From the NCBI GenBank assembly GCA_041622675.1, contig JBFJYH010000002.1, forward strand, positions 1 through 64,000: a DNA stretch of 64,000 nucleotides, given 5' to 3'. This DNA comes from Reddybacter sp041622675. GTDB lineage: Bacteria; Pseudomonadota; Gammaproteobacteria; Pseudomonadales; Porticoccaceae. Numbering within the stretch: position 1 is the first letter of the stretch; every line of letters begins with the position of its first letter. The notes beneath the pieces were generated by a model that made no database searches, was not told where the DNA came from, and saw only the letters and a program-made list of their open reading frames with translations. This document shows positions 34,692-44,959 of the stretch, in pieces. The position numbers and the translations under genes are program-made.

Positions 34692-35801
34692 TTACGAAGA
34701 CAAGTTATGTTTGAAGCGCCAGGCGGCAATGATATAAAGCACGGCACCGATAATCGCCATATTCAACGCTGCTGGCCAAAGTTCCGCCATACCCACGCCT
34801 TTCAGAAAAACGCCCATGCATATATCCATAAAATATTTTACTGGGCTCAAATAGGTAATGGGCTGTAAAAAAGATGGCATCGATTCCGTTGGCGTCATGG
34901 TGCCAGATAGAAACAAAATGGGGAAAAGACCGAAAAAACACAGTAACAAAGTCTGTTGTAGTGTTTTTGTAATCGATGCAATCAGCACACCGATGGCAAT
35001 GGCACTGACTAGGAAAATCGCCATCAAGAAGAGGAAGAGCAACATACTGCCTTTAATTGGCACACCAAACCACCAAATAATAAACAGGCTAGGGAAGAAG
35101 GCGAGAATACCTACAGCCAGAGTAGGAATGGTTTTAGCGAGAAAAATCTCCCATACACGGGTGGGTGTCACCATGAGTTGGTCAACAGTGCCCACTTCTT
35201 TTTCACGGGTAATTGAAGCCGCCGAGTGAATGGTACCCACCATCATAATGGCTGCAACTATCATCGATAGCACCACGAAAGACTCCAGTGTCTGAGCCCG
35301 GTTGTACCAGATTTGAACCACAGGGCGCACGGCACTACCCAGGGCAACGGGGTTATCAATAAACTCCATCTCAAAATTACGCACAATGGCTGCCGTATAA
35401 TCTTTAGCTAAAGATGCCGCATTGGAATTGGTGCCGTCGAGTAATACCTGCAAGCCCGGTGATTCACCGCGGCGCAGGTCTTGCTCAAAGTTATTGGGAA
35501 TAACCATCACATATTTAACTTTACCACTGCGCATCCAGCTCTCGGCCTGCTCCTGGTTTTTCGGATAGCCGCTAACCTCGAAAGCTTCAGACAGGGTAAA
35601 TTTATCAATCAAGTTGCGGCTGATAACGGTCTGGTCGTGGTCTATTACCGCAATCGGAAGATCCTTCACCTCAAAGGTCATCGCATAACCACAGATCAAA
35701 ACCTCCATGGTATAAAGCCAGAAGACAACACCGAGGATGGTTTTATCCCGTGCAAACTGGATAACATCTTTAAGCATTAAACTTTTAAGTCGCGTCCACA
35801 T
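34692..35801 (-). CDS. ABC-2 type permease, last gene of the efflux operon
   Basis: 369 aa. One span near the N-terminus, a large periplasmic loop (about 50-170), then five spans near the C-terminus: the ABC-2 architecture seen in YbhS/YbhR and YhhJ. AGGAGAG before the ATG (start 35801). It partners the other permease, the double ATPase and the HlyD-like protein. Such complexes export drugs or large hydrophobic molecules. Last gene of the operon (transcription right to left). Confidence 0.9.
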   Translation of the reverse strand: MWTRLKSLMLKDVIQFARDKTILGVVFWLYTMEVLICGYAMTFEVKDLPIAVIDHDQTVISRNLIDKFTLSEAFEVSGYPKNQEQAESWMRSGKVKYVMVIPNNFEQDLRRGESPGLQVLLDGTNSNAASLAKDYTAAIVRNFEMEFIDNPVALGSAVRPVVQIWYNRAQTLESFVVLSMIVAAIMMVGTIHSAASITREKEVGTVDQLMVTPTRVWEIFLAKTIPTLAVGILAFFPSLFIIWWFGVPIKGSMLLFLFLMAIFLVSAIAIGVLIASITKTLQQTLLLCFFGLFPILFLSGTMTPTESMPSFLQPITYLSPVKYFMDICMGVFLKGVGMAELWPAALNMAIIGAVLYIIAAWRFKHNLSS

Positions 35802-35861
35802 GTCGGCTCTCCTGCTCGGCTCGCAAGGGGCCGGTAATTACTAATCATAGTGTAGTCGGGC

Positions 35862-36959
35862 TTAGGCAACTTTTTTCTTAAAAATAACTACGGCGGCAAA
35901 AAACACGGCCAGAGTATAAGCCAGCATAAAGCTCAATGGTCGTATCATTTCTGCCGGCCCTGCCCCTTTAAGAATGATCCCCCGTGAGACATCGACAAAA
36001 AAGCGTCCCGGGAAAAGGTGGGTATAGGCCTGTACCGGCTCGGCCATAGCATAAATGGGAAAGACAAAGCCTGAAAATAATATTGAGGGCATCATTGTTA
36101 CCACCAGCGCCAGCAATACTGCTAATAGCTGGCTATTGGTAATGGTCGATATCAGCAAACCAATTCCGACATTACAAAAAACATAAATGCCACCAGCAAT
36201 CAGTAAATAACCGAGACTGCCATTAAAGGGAACCCCGAACCAGTAATAACCTAGGGCCACAATAGAGACCAACTGTAATGATGAAATGAACCCGTAGGGA
36301 AGCAACTTACCCAGCAAAAATTCGGGCACGGTTAAGGGCGAGGCATAAATTTGCTGAATCGACCCACTTTCTTTTTCGCGCACAATGGCCAGTGTGGTTA
36401 ATAGTGGGGGAAAGGCTGCGATAATCACGGCGTAAAGGCCGGAGACAACATAAATAATGCTGCGCAAACTGGGGTTGTACCAAATCCGCGTTTGCACATC
36501 GATTAATGAATTATCTTGTTCCTGTTTAAATTTCGACACAATGGTCATACCGTAATTTAAAGCGACCAGTGCCGTTGCTGAGTACGTGCCATCAATCAGC
36601 AGTTGCACCTCGGGGTTTTCTTTGCGACCCGTTAACGCGTTAAAACCCGGCGGAATCACTAGAACTAATTTGACCTCATTCACCTCCATCGACTTGTGAA
36701 TTTGCACCTCGGAATCATAACTTCTGACCAACTTGAAGTAGGCACTTTCTGTAAATTCGTCAATCAAGTTGGCACTGGACGGTGTCTGATCCTGATCGAG
36801 GACGCCAAAGCTGACATCCTCAACTTCCAGGGAAATCGCATAGCCAAACATAAACAGCATTACGATCGGGAACAAAAAGGCCGTTGACAAAGTGACGCGG
36901 TCACGAATTATTTCACGCGTTTCTTTGCGCATAACGGCGTATAGCCTATGCAGCTTCAT
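35862..36959 (-). CDS. ABC-2 type permease (YhhJ-like)
   Basis: 365 aa with the same layout as the permease that follows it: one N-terminal span, periplasmic loop about 40-170, and five C-terminal spans. Its ATG lies inside the end of the ATPase gene (overlap 36956-36959, ATGA), so translation is coupled. A heterodimeric permease pair is expected. Confidence 0.9.
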   Translation of the reverse strand: MKLHRLYAVMRKETREIIRDRVTLSTAFLFPIVMLFMFGYAISLEVEDVSFGVLDQDQTPSSANLIDEFTESAYFKLVRSYDSEVQIHKSMEVNEVKLVLVIPPGFNALTGRKENPEVQLLIDGTYSATALVALNYGMTIVSKFKQEQDNSLIDVQTRIWYNPSLRSIIYVVSGLYAVIIAAFPPLLTTLAIVREKESGSIQQIYASPLTVPEFLLGKLLPYGFISSLQLVSIVALGYYWFGVPFNGSLGYLLIAGGIYVFCNVGIGLLISTITNSQLLAVLLALVVTMMPSILFSGFVFPIYAMAEPVQAYTHLFPGRFFVDVSRGIILKGAGPAEMIRPLSFMLAYTLAVFFAAVVIFKKKVA

Positions 36960-38800
36960 TTCGCTTGCCCCGCTTTTTCGATATCCACTCTCTGGCGTTC
37001 TTCCTCCAGACGGGCATCTTCAATTTTGATGTAGGCAAGAAACATCTCTTCAATGGATTCCGCCTCAACATCTCCCGGTAGCGCAGCGATTAATTCATCC
37101 GCCGGGCCAATGCCAATGAGCCGGCCCTGGTGCATCAAGCCTAGACGATGACAATAATTAGCTTCTTCCATATAGTGGGTGGTGACAAAAATAGTCGTGC
37201 CACTTTCTGCCAAGGTCTGAATTAACTGCCAGAATTTATACCGCGCGGCGGGACTCACCCCCGAGGTTGGCTCGTCCAAAAACACTACGGCGGGCTCATG
37301 CATAATGGCACAAGCTAGGGCCAAGCGTTGACTTAAGGCCCCTGACATATCGGCCACGAGGTGATTCATAACGCTACTTAAGTCGGTAACACTAATAGCC
37401 CAGTCCATCGCCTTCTTTTTATCCCCTTTTTCAAGCCCGTAAACACCTGCAAAAAAGGACAGGTTCTCTTCAACCGTGAGATCGGGGTAAAGGGAAAAGC
37501 GTTGAGACATATAACCGATATGGTTACGCAAACGTTTGGGGTCGTCAATAATACTGACACCGCCAATCCAGGCATCACCGCTGGTGAGTTTTTGTAAACC
37601 ACATAAAGAGCGGATAAAGGTCGTTTTCCCTGCACCGTTAGCGCCGAGAAAGCCAAAGACTTCACCGGCTTTAATCTCCAGAGTGACGTCGTTGTTGGCG
37701 ACAAAGTCACCGAACTCAACACGCATGTCTTGGGTGCGAATCAAGCCGCCCTCGGGCAATCTTTCGGGCAAATGAATTTCTGGTGGCGACTCAGCATAGG
37801 CGCTGCTCTTTTCCCCGCCACTAAGCATGGTATAGGCATCATCGAGCGTCGGCTCAACCGGCTCAATACGGCCACCATTTTCTGTTAAACCAGCTTTTAA
37901 ACCCGCTTCAATATGATGTGCGGTGTGTAATTGAAAGTGCACACTCTCTGACAAATGACGAATACTCAAAACATCGGGATGCTCGACCAAGCGATTATGG
38001 GCACCACCACGATCTTTTGTATGCAGCTCATAGACATGCCCTTCGCAGCGGGTATGGAGGGTCTCAACCTTGTCCACTCCAATGATCTCGCCCTCGTGCA
38101 AAAAGGCAATGCGGTCGCAGTGTTCAGCCTCGTCCATATAGGGAGTACTCATCACAACGGTGACACCGTCATCACGGAACATGTTAAGCATGGACCACAA
38201 CTCATGTCGCGACGCGGGGTCAACTCCCAAACTAAGCTCATCAAGTAGCAGGAGACGGGGTTCGTGCATCAAGTTAGTACACAGCGATAACTTTTTACGC
38301 ATGCCACCGGACAGGTTACCCGCGGCACGGTCGATAAAGCGGTACAGGCCCGCCATTTTCAGCAAGCGTTCCTGGCGTTCGAGATAAATCTCTTTAGGTA
38401 AACCACGGATGTCAGCAGAAAACTCCATGTTCTCTGCAATACTCAATTTATCGTAGAGGGTAAAGCCTTGAAACATATAACCGATATGGGAGTTGATCCA
38501 GTAATCATCTTTAACTGTGTTATGCCCCATCACTGTGCAATGACCTTCGCTGGGGTCGAGAATGGCTGCCATTAACTGCATTAAGGTGGTTTTACCGGCT
38601 CCGTCTGGCCCCAACAAACCAAAAATTTCGGCCTCGTAAATGGTCAGATCAACTTCTTTAAGCACCAACTCATCATTAAAGGCACGACCAAGATTATGGG
38701 CCTCAATAATCGGTTTGCGATCCATAGCTAGGGGATCTGGATCTGTACTCTCAGTTTGCGAACCTTCAACTGCCCGCTCAATGCTCGTTACATTACTCAT
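36956..38800 (-). CDS. Double ATP-binding ABC protein (YbhF/RbbA-like)
   Basis: 614 aa with two nucleotide-binding domains. First (about 30-270): Walker A GPDGAGKTTLM, signature LSGGMRKKLSL, Walker B LLLLDELSLGVDP, where DELS replaces the usual DEPT. Second (about 340-590): Walker A GANGAGKTTF, signature MSGALSQRLALA, which lacks the LSGG, and Walker B VVFLDEPTSG. Both domains keep Walker lysine and catalytic Glu; signature degeneracy suggests asymmetric ATP sites. Sequence starts in a typical ATG with AGGG upstream. Confidence 0.93.
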   Translation of the reverse strand: MSNVTSIERAVEGSQTESTDPDPLAMDRKPIIEAHNLGRAFNDELVLKEVDLTIYEAEIFGLLGPDGAGKTTLMQLMAAILDPSEGHCTVMGHNTVKDDYWINSHIGYMFQGFTLYDKLSIAENMEFSADIRGLPKEIYLERQERLLKMAGLYRFIDRAAGNLSGGMRKKLSLCTNLMHEPRLLLLDELSLGVDPASRHELWSMLNMFRDDGVTVVMSTPYMDEAEHCDRIAFLHEGEIIGVDKVETLHTRCEGHVYELHTKDRGGAHNRLVEHPDVLSIRHLSESVHFQLHTAHHIEAGLKAGLTENGGRIEPVEPTLDDAYTMLSGGEKSSAYAESPPEIHLPERLPEGGLIRTQDMRVEFGDFVANNDVTLEIKAGEVFGFLGANGAGKTTFIRSLCGLQKLTSGDAWIGGVSIIDDPKRLRNHIGYMSQRFSLYPDLTVEENLSFFAGVYGLEKGDKKKAMDWAISVTDLSSVMNHLVADMSGALSQRLALACAIMHEPAVVFLDEPTSGVSPAARYKFWQLIQTLAESGTTIFVTTHYMEEANYCHRLGLMHQGRLIGIGPADELIAALPGDVEAESIEEMFLAYIKIEDARLEEERQRVDIEKAGQAK

Positions 38801-38839
38801 ATCGTTCAGCCCTACTGCCTGTTGACCAGCAACGCTAGA

Positions 38840-39796
38840 TTAATGAGGAACGACGAGAGTTTGCGGCCAGCTCTTGCCATCATCCCAGCGAATCCAGGCA
38901 TCGGCAGGCATACCGGGCTTGAGGAAGCCCTCTTTATTATCGAGTGCCAGCACCACGCCAAAGACCATGCGTACTCGCTCTTCAGGCATGTTGATATCGC
39001 GCGGTGTAAACTGTGCACGTTGGTCAACCCGTTTCACCCGTGCATCAAAGTAACGATCGGAAAAGGCACTAACACGAACTTTGGCCGGAGCATTGAGTTT
39101 GATTTTACCAATCACCGCTTCAGGTAAATAAGCCTTGAGTTCTAGGTCCTCCATGTCTACTAGAACCGCAATCAAACGTTCTGGTGTTGCCAGCTCGCCC
39201 AGCTCAATAGACTTCGACAAAATCGTGGCGTCCATGGGAGTATAGATTTTTGATTTATCAATTCCTATTTGTCTAAGCTCAACATTTTTTACCGCAACCA
39301 TAGTATTGGCCTTGGCTTGTTCAAACTGAGCCTTTAAAGCTCGCACTCGGCCCAGCGCCTCAGTCCGTACCGAGGTGATTTGATCGAGTTTTTGCACAGT
39401 GACTATGCCTCGCTTGCGCAATGCCGTGTAACGCACCAAGTCGCGCTCTGCAGTAGCCAAGTTGTCCTGCCAAGTTTGCAGCTGTTCAATAATATGCTCT
39501 TGTTCGTACTCGCGAGCAATACGCTCGGCATTAGCCACCGCCAGTATCGCCGCTTGCTCGCTGGTATCGAGCTCAACCAATAGCGAATCTTTCGCGACAG
39601 TGGACCCCTCCAGCAAGTTGGAAACTAGGACACGGCCCTTTACTTCAGCACTGATATTGACTTCAGTACCTTCAACGTGGCCATTACCGTAAAGGAAGCC
39701 CTCTTCGAGCACAGGGGGTAAAGTAGAAATATAAAAAAAGTAGGACCCTACAGCGATCAAAATTACGACTAACGGCGTTACTATCCAGCTCTTCAT
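38840..39796 (-). CDS. HlyD family membrane fusion protein
   Basis: 318 aa. Periplasmic adaptor linking the ABC pump to an outer membrane channel. A single N-terminal span (about 6-24), a barrel-sandwich half-motif (VNISAEVKGRVLVSN), a long coiled-coil hairpin of about 70 residues (about 75-165), then the second lipoyl half and a beta-barrel. First gene of the operon; no outer membrane protein gene is present nearby, so it probably uses a shared TolC. Confidence 0.93.
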   Translation of the reverse strand: MKSWIVTPLVVILIAVGSYFFYISTLPPVLEEGFLYGNGHVEGTEVNISAEVKGRVLVSNLLEGSTVAKDSLLVELDTSEQAAILAVANAERIAREYEQEHIIEQLQTWQDNLATAERDLVRYTALRKRGIVTVQKLDQITSVRTEALGRVRALKAQFEQAKANTMVAVKNVELRQIGIDKSKIYTPMDATILSKSIELGELATPERLIAVLVDMEDLELKAYLPEAVIGKIKLNAPAKVRVSAFSDRYFDARVKRVDQRAQFTPRDINMPEERVRMVFGVVLALDNKEGFLKPGMPADAWIRWDDGKSWPQTLVVPH

Positions 39797-40569
39797 ACAA
39801 ACCCACCCTTTTTTTAAATTGTTGTCTACTAATTATTTAATGCATTACAAAAAACTTCGCAAAACGCTTGTACCTTATCAAGCCCAGCGTTACGAAGAGC
39901 ACTTATCATTTTTTCCTTCATGGATTCTGAAGCGTTTGGCGAAGCGCCTAGAGAAAACAGAAAAAATTTAAAACCTGTTCCCCCATTGTATGGACCGACA
40001 ATTTGACCAACGTTTTATTTAATGAAGGACAATATATTGATTTTTTTTATGTGATCAAGAACTAATTTACGCCTCCTAAATCTTACAATTTTCAACCAAA
40101 CCCCGTTTTACAACCTCAGTAAGTCTCTAAACATGAATTATTTATCTGGGATCGCGTTCTAATTTGAGAGAAACACACGTCCGGTGACTGCAGAAAATTG
40201 AACTATTTCACGTATTAATCGCCGCAGGTTTTCAATCCTTTTCCGATCAACATTGCCCTAGCTCTCCCTTACCTAAAGTTCAATACCCCGCTCCATCATC
40301 AAGCGCTTCTACCCCTTACCTCAGCCCAGTAAAACTGGACGGCCGACCATCAACAGAAAAAGAGATGGACTTTATCAAGCAACCCTACACCTCGTTTTGA
40401 ATGACTACCACACAAAGCCACTATCATTTTTGCCCCCTCTGTTGTCACAGACAGAACCTCTCGACATAGAGTAATACCCCTTTTACAGCACATTACCGTA
40501 AACTGCTAGCCCTTCACTGGCACAGCAAACCTCAACTACCCGCCTTATTTACCGAGCACACCTTAGACT
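39797..40569. other. 773-bp gene-free stretch with a possible gene remnant
   Basis: No intact gene. A 59-codon minus-strand open frame (39829-40008) has no start codon; its end, from MKEKMISALRNAG, looks like amphipathic helix and might be the tail of a decayed regulator. A plus-strand frame near 40300-40480 is unconvincing. The stretch separates the divergent efflux operon and ABC exporter, so both promoters probably lie here. Confidence 0.4.
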
Positions 40570-42339
40570 ATGTCGACCAACTCAGAACGTCCCGTCGCCA
40601 CCAAGCTTTCATCTATTGCCCAACTCATGCGCCTCGTTGCGCCCTATCGCTGGCGTTGGATGTGCGCGATTATTGCCCTGCTCTTTACTGCGGGGATTAC
40701 TCTAACCATCGGTCAGGGCGTGCGCGTGGTAATAGATGACGGCTTTGTTGCTGGCTCTGTTTCGCAATTGCAGCAGGGTATTTATTTATTACTAGGATTA
40801 TCCCTATTAATGGCGGCAGGCACCTTTGTGCGCTTCTATTTAGTATCGTGGCTGGGCGAACGGATCAGCGCCGATATTCGTAGTGCGGTGTTTAATAATA
40901 TCGTTGGTCTCAGTCCCGGCTATTTTGACAACAACCGCAGCGGCGAAATTATGTCTCGCCTCACCACTGACACCACCTTGCTACAAAGCATTATTGGCAG
41001 CTCTTTTTCCCTCGCCCTACGCAGTTCCATTTCGACCATTGGCGCCCTGATTATTTTAATTATCACCAACCTCAAGCTCACCCTAGTGATTCTCGGCTGC
41101 GTCCCTCTAGTGTTGCTACCCATTTTAATTTTCGGCCGCCGGGTGCGCACTCTTTCTCGACAAAGCCAGGACTCAATAGCCAATGTCGGCACCTACGCCG
41201 GCGAAATTATCACCCAGCTAAAAACCGTGCAAAGCTACACTCGCGAAAACTACGAACGGAACGCTTTTAATGAAGAGGTGGAAAGTGCCTTTGCCATCGC
41301 CCGCCGTCGGGTCAAGCAACGGGCAGTTTTAATGGCAGCAGTCATTGTTCTGGTTTTTGGAGCCCTAAGCGGCATGCTCTGGGTGGGAGGCAATGATGTG
41401 CTCAATGGCACCATGAGTGCCGGTGACCTCGGCGCCTTTGTGTTCTACGCCATGCTGGTGGCGATGGGCGTGGCGACGATGTCAGAGGTCTACGGCGACC
41501 TGCAACGCGCCGTGGGTGCCACCGACAGACTGGTGGATTTAATGACGGCCAAAACCACTATTCTGCCCCCTGCCGAAGGTATTGCCGCGAGCGAACTCGC
41601 CGCCGAGGTCAGCTTTCAGCGAGTCAGTTTCAGCTATCCCTCACGCCCTGGGCAAAAAGCCCTTGAAGATTTCTCCATCCATATTCCCGAGGGCAAAGTG
41701 GTTGCACTTGTCGGCCCATCGGGCGCGGGCAAGTCCACCGTATTTGAATTAATGCAGCGCTTTTACGACCCTCAAGCCGGCGCAGTACTGCTCGGCAACA
41801 CCGATATTCGCGAGCTATCACCGGCCGATCTGCGCCAACAATTGGGCGTAGTTTCTCAACACCCCGCTCTGTTCAGCGCCGATGTTAGCCACAATATTCG
41901 CTACGGCAAACCCGACGCCAGTGACGACGAGGTACAAGCCGCCGCCCGTGCCGCCTATGCCCATGACTTTATTACGCAGTTGCCCGAGGGCTACGCGAGC
42001 TTCCTTGGCGAGCAGGGTGTGCGACTATCGGGCGGGCAAAAACAACGCATTGCCATCGCCCGTGCCATTTTGAAAAATCCGCGTCTGCTTTTATTGGACG
42101 AGGCCACCAGTGCCCTCGATACCCATAGCGAACAACAGGTGCAGTTGGCCCTTGAAAAGTTGATGGAAAACCGCACCACACTGATTATTGCCCACCGTCT
42201 ATCGACCATCCTCCACGCAGACCATATCGTGGTCATGGATCAGGGTAGTGTCGTTGCCAGTGGCACCCATCAGCAATTACTCACCGACAGTGAACTCTAC
42301 GCCAGACTGGCAGCGGCACAGTTTGGCAACGGCACATAA
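40570..42339 (+). CDS. ABC transporter, fused membrane and ATPase domains
   Basis: 589 aa half-transporter of the MsbA/exporter type, acting as a homodimer. Six spans with the ABC type I exporter loop (SGEIMSRLTTDT) fill about 1-320; the ATPase has Walker A GPSGAGKST, signature LSGGQKQRIAIARA, Walker B LLLLDEATSALD and the switch IAHRLSTI. Export substrate unknown; lipid A, peptide or drug are possible. Divergent from the HlyD operon. Full conservation of motifs supports activity. Confidence 0.93.
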   Translation: MSTNSERPVATKLSSIAQLMRLVAPYRWRWMCAIIALLFTAGITLTIGQGVRVVIDDGFVAGSVSQLQQGIYLLLGLSLLMAAGTFVRFYLVSWLGERISADIRSAVFNNIVGLSPGYFDNNRSGEIMSRLTTDTTLLQSIIGSSFSLALRSSISTIGALIILIITNLKLTLVILGCVPLVLLPILIFGRRVRTLSRQSQDSIANVGTYAGEIITQLKTVQSYTRENYERNAFNEEVESAFAIARRRVKQRAVLMAAVIVLVFGALSGMLWVGGNDVLNGTMSAGDLGAFVFYAMLVAMGVATMSEVYGDLQRAVGATDRLVDLMTAKTTILPPAEGIAASELAAEVSFQRVSFSYPSRPGQKALEDFSIHIPEGKVVALVGPSGAGKSTVFELMQRFYDPQAGAVLLGNTDIRELSPADLRQQLGVVSQHPALFSADVSHNIRYGKPDASDDEVQAAARAAYAHDFITQLPEGYASFLGEQGVRLSGGQKQRIAIARAILKNPRLLLLDEATSALDTHSEQQVQLALEKLMENRTTLIIAHRLSTILHADHIVVMDQGSVVASGTHQQLLTDSELYARLAAAQFGNGT

Positions 42340-42491
42340 AGCAATCACTCCACGATGTACCCTAAATAAAACTTCAGACAATACATTTGTTGGTTTAATA
42401 AGGGCTTGGATTCACGCCCTAAGTACAGTAACTTTAGTGCCACTAAAAAAATAACAACGGTTTTTCTTCTGGTTTAAATAAGGAAATAATA

Positions 42492-43418
42492 ATGATTACC
42501 GAAAAAGACATGTACTTTCACACACCGACTTCCGATGACCACTACTGGGCGGAAACTAATTATTTTGGCTTTTATATTCCCGAAGAAGCCATGCACGTTA
42601 ACGTCTATGTTTTGACGCGCCAGAACGCTGGTGTCGTGTTATCCAGCATTACCGTGACCGATGGTTTTTCCAACTCACCCCACTTGGTACGCTATAGCAA
42701 TAACCAGGTGCACTTGCCCTTTCCAAAGTCAGACCTTGACGATTTCACCCTGGGCAATGGCCTGTCGATTAAATGTACCAAGCCGGTGATGGATTACGAT
42801 ATTAAATTCGACGACCAGCGCGGCGTTAAAATTGATGTGCAGTACAAAGCACTGATGGCCCCCTACGATATCCACGACCCGGAGCAAGACCCCCTCGCAG
42901 CCACCGCCGACGATCATGTCTCGGCCACTGCCTATGCTGGGCACTGGGATCAAACGGGTCGCGTTACCGGCACCTTCACCATCGATGGCAAAACCTATGA
43001 CGTCAACTGTGTGTCGAGCATGGATCACAGCTGGGGCGAGCGCAAAGAAGATCAGTTTCAAAATTTTTGCTGGCTCAATGCCAATTTTGACAACGACGTC
43101 AGTATTCACTGTATTTGGATCATCAACCCCGACGATCCCAATCACTACCAGGCCATTGCCCACGGCTACGTGCGCGAGGGTGACCAAGTCTACGGCCTGA
43201 TCAAAGGCTCGGGTCGCCTTCTACGCGATGGCCGGCTACATCAATTTATGGAGCTTCAAGTTGAAGACGAACGGGGTAAAACTCATAACTTTACCGGAAC
43301 AGCCTTTACCTCCAATCCCTGGCAACCCTGGCCTTTCGTCTACTGCACCCACTCCTTCCTGCGCTGGGATCTCGACGGGGTTACTGGCTGGGGCGAAGTG
43401 CAGGACGTCAGCATGTAA
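42492..43418 (+). CDS. DUF7064-like protein
   Basis: 308 aa. Aromatic-rich beta protein with WxE-type strands, two similar halves and the ends DHSWGERKEDQFQNFCW and LRWDLDGVTGWGEVQDVSM. It resembles the DUF7064/7065 group, distant kin of lipocalin-like calycins and hydroxyneurosporene synthases. AGGAAATAATA precedes the ATG. No signal peptide, so likely cytoplasmic. In many marine genomes such proteins pair with aminoglycoside phosphotransferase-like kinases, as here; a joint function in an organic-acid or terpenoid pathway is only supposed. Confidence 0.7.
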   Translation: MITEKDMYFHTPTSDDHYWAETNYFGFYIPEEAMHVNVYVLTRQNAGVVLSSITVTDGFSNSPHLVRYSNNQVHLPFPKSDLDDFTLGNGLSIKCTKPVMDYDIKFDDQRGVKIDVQYKALMAPYDIHDPEQDPLAATADDHVSATAYAGHWDQTGRVTGTFTIDGKTYDVNCVSSMDHSWGERKEDQFQNFCWLNANFDNDVSIHCIWIINPDDPNHYQAIAHGYVREGDQVYGLIKGSGRLLRDGRLHQFMELQVEDERGKTHNFTGTAFTSNPWQPWPFVYCTHSFLRWDLDGVTGWGEVQDVSM

Positions 43419-43652
43419 TCGCTAATTTTGCAGGGGGGAACCTCCATTTGTAGGGTGCCCCCTCGCAATAACGCGCAACAACCGCGGGCCAAATAACCAA
43501 GCGGAACCATCAATCGACCCGACAAAACGGCTGTCAATGACGCAAGCAGACAACAGCTCGACAGCTAATCGCTCGAAAACCTACCACTAGGCCCTCCGCT
43601 TTGTTGAGGGAGAATATACCAATAATAACGAGCCACAAATCAAATAAAAATC

Positions 43653-44852
43653 ATGATAAATACAGAAACTTTACGCTTACGCGCCCAACCCTCCACCGAG
43701 TGGATAGCGGCAATCAGAGCGCGCTACCCGGTCGAGACGGCCATCGACAATGTGCTGACCCGCAAGCTGCGCAACCGCACACAAACAACTGTCCACCAAA
43801 CCAACTTCGAACACCTTGAATCCCACCTAGTCGAATACCTGAAGCAAAGCACCGGGCAAAACGATCTGCAACTCAGCGACCTAAAACGGCTTACCGGTGG
43901 CGCATCAAAAGAACAGTTCACTTTTATGCTGACCTGGAATCAAGCCTCCGGTGAGCGCGCCACTCGCAAGTTAATGCTGCGCATGGATCCTTCCGAGTCA
44001 GTGGTCGAGACTCACCGCTTGCGCGAAGCACAGGTGCTGCGCGCCATGTGGGGCGAAGTGCCAGTGCCCGAGGTATTCTGGGTCGAGCACAGCGACGAGT
44101 TTCTCGGCCACCCCTTTTTAATTGCCGCCTTTGTGGTCGGCACCGTACAGCCCGAAGATGGTGGCAAGGTAACCGGGCTGGGCATGTCTTTCGAGCCCGA
44201 ATTGCGCGCCACACTGCGCGACCAGTTCGTGCGCCATCTCGCCACCATTCACACCCTCGATTGGCGTAGTAAAGACCTCAGCGCTTTCGATGCCCCTGAA
44301 GCGGGTACCACCCAAGCTAATGAATGGTCGATCGGGGCCTGGGAGCGTATCTGGCAGGAAGACACCATGGAGGCCCATCCCATTATGGAGCAGGCCGCCA
44401 TCTGGCTGAAAGACAATATGCCAGTGGTCGAAAACCCGGTAATTCAGCACGGCGATTATCGCAGCGGCAATTTCATGTACGATGACGATGGGCAAATCAA
44501 CGCCATTCTCGACTGGGAACTCTGCCACCTCGGTGATTTTCACGAAGATCTTGCCTATAACCGTTGCAAAATGCTCGGCACCCCCGATGACAAGGGCGGC
44601 TTTCGCTGTAGCGGCCTACTGTACTTTGACGAGTTTGTAGAAAAGTACGAAGCCTATACCGGCTTCACTGTCGATATGGCGCGGCTCAAGTGGTACGACA
44701 TTTTCACCTATTACAAGATGACGTCGATTTCCTGCACCAGCCTACGCATTGCCCATGCAAAGAAAACCCACCTCGATGCGATGATGAACTTAATTGGGGG
44801 TGTGGGTTTCCTCTCTGCCTCTGAGTTGGCTCGACTATTGGAAAAAGCTTGA
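43653..44852 (+). CDS. Aminoglycoside phosphotransferase (APH)-like kinase
   Basis: 399 aa. APH/choline-kinase fold; catalytic loop HGDYRSGNFM (His-Gly-Asp, Asn) and DWE (metal Asp) are intact around residues 270-290. The C-lobe helix CHLGDFHEDLAY is family-typical. Relatives act as ACAD10/11-type hydroxyacyl-CoA kinases or small-molecule kinases, not antibiotic enzymes. Start ATG at 43653 has no strong ribosome site. Preceded by the DUF7064 protein gene and ended by a good hairpin. Confidence 0.85.
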   Translation: MINTETLRLRAQPSTEWIAAIRARYPVETAIDNVLTRKLRNRTQTTVHQTNFEHLESHLVEYLKQSTGQNDLQLSDLKRLTGGASKEQFTFMLTWNQASGERATRKLMLRMDPSESVVETHRLREAQVLRAMWGEVPVPEVFWVEHSDEFLGHPFLIAAFVVGTVQPEDGGKVTGLGMSFEPELRATLRDQFVRHLATIHTLDWRSKDLSAFDAPEAGTTQANEWSIGAWERIWQEDTMEAHPIMEQAAIWLKDNMPVVENPVIQHGDYRSGNFMYDDDGQINAILDWELCHLGDFHEDLAYNRCKMLGTPDDKGGFRCSGLLYFDEFVEKYEAYTGFTVDMARLKWYDIFTYYKMTSISCTSLRIAHAKKTHLDAMMNLIGGVGFLSASELARLLEKA

Positions 44853-44859
44853 GCCAAAC

Positions 44860-44891
44860 GACCACGCCTGGATAATTTTTCAGGCGTGGTC
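44860..44891 (+). terminator. Hairpin after the phosphotransferase
   Basis: GACCACGCCTG (44860-44870) and CAGGCGTGGTC (44881-44891) pair perfectly over 11 bp with a 10-nt loop, 7 bp past the stop. No long T-run follows, but placement fits termination. Confidence 0.7.
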
Positions 44892-44959
44892 AAGTTAAAG
44901 CAGCCACCCTTTCATGAGATTAAAACCCACTGAGTTAAGCTGGCAAAAACAGTTTAGCG

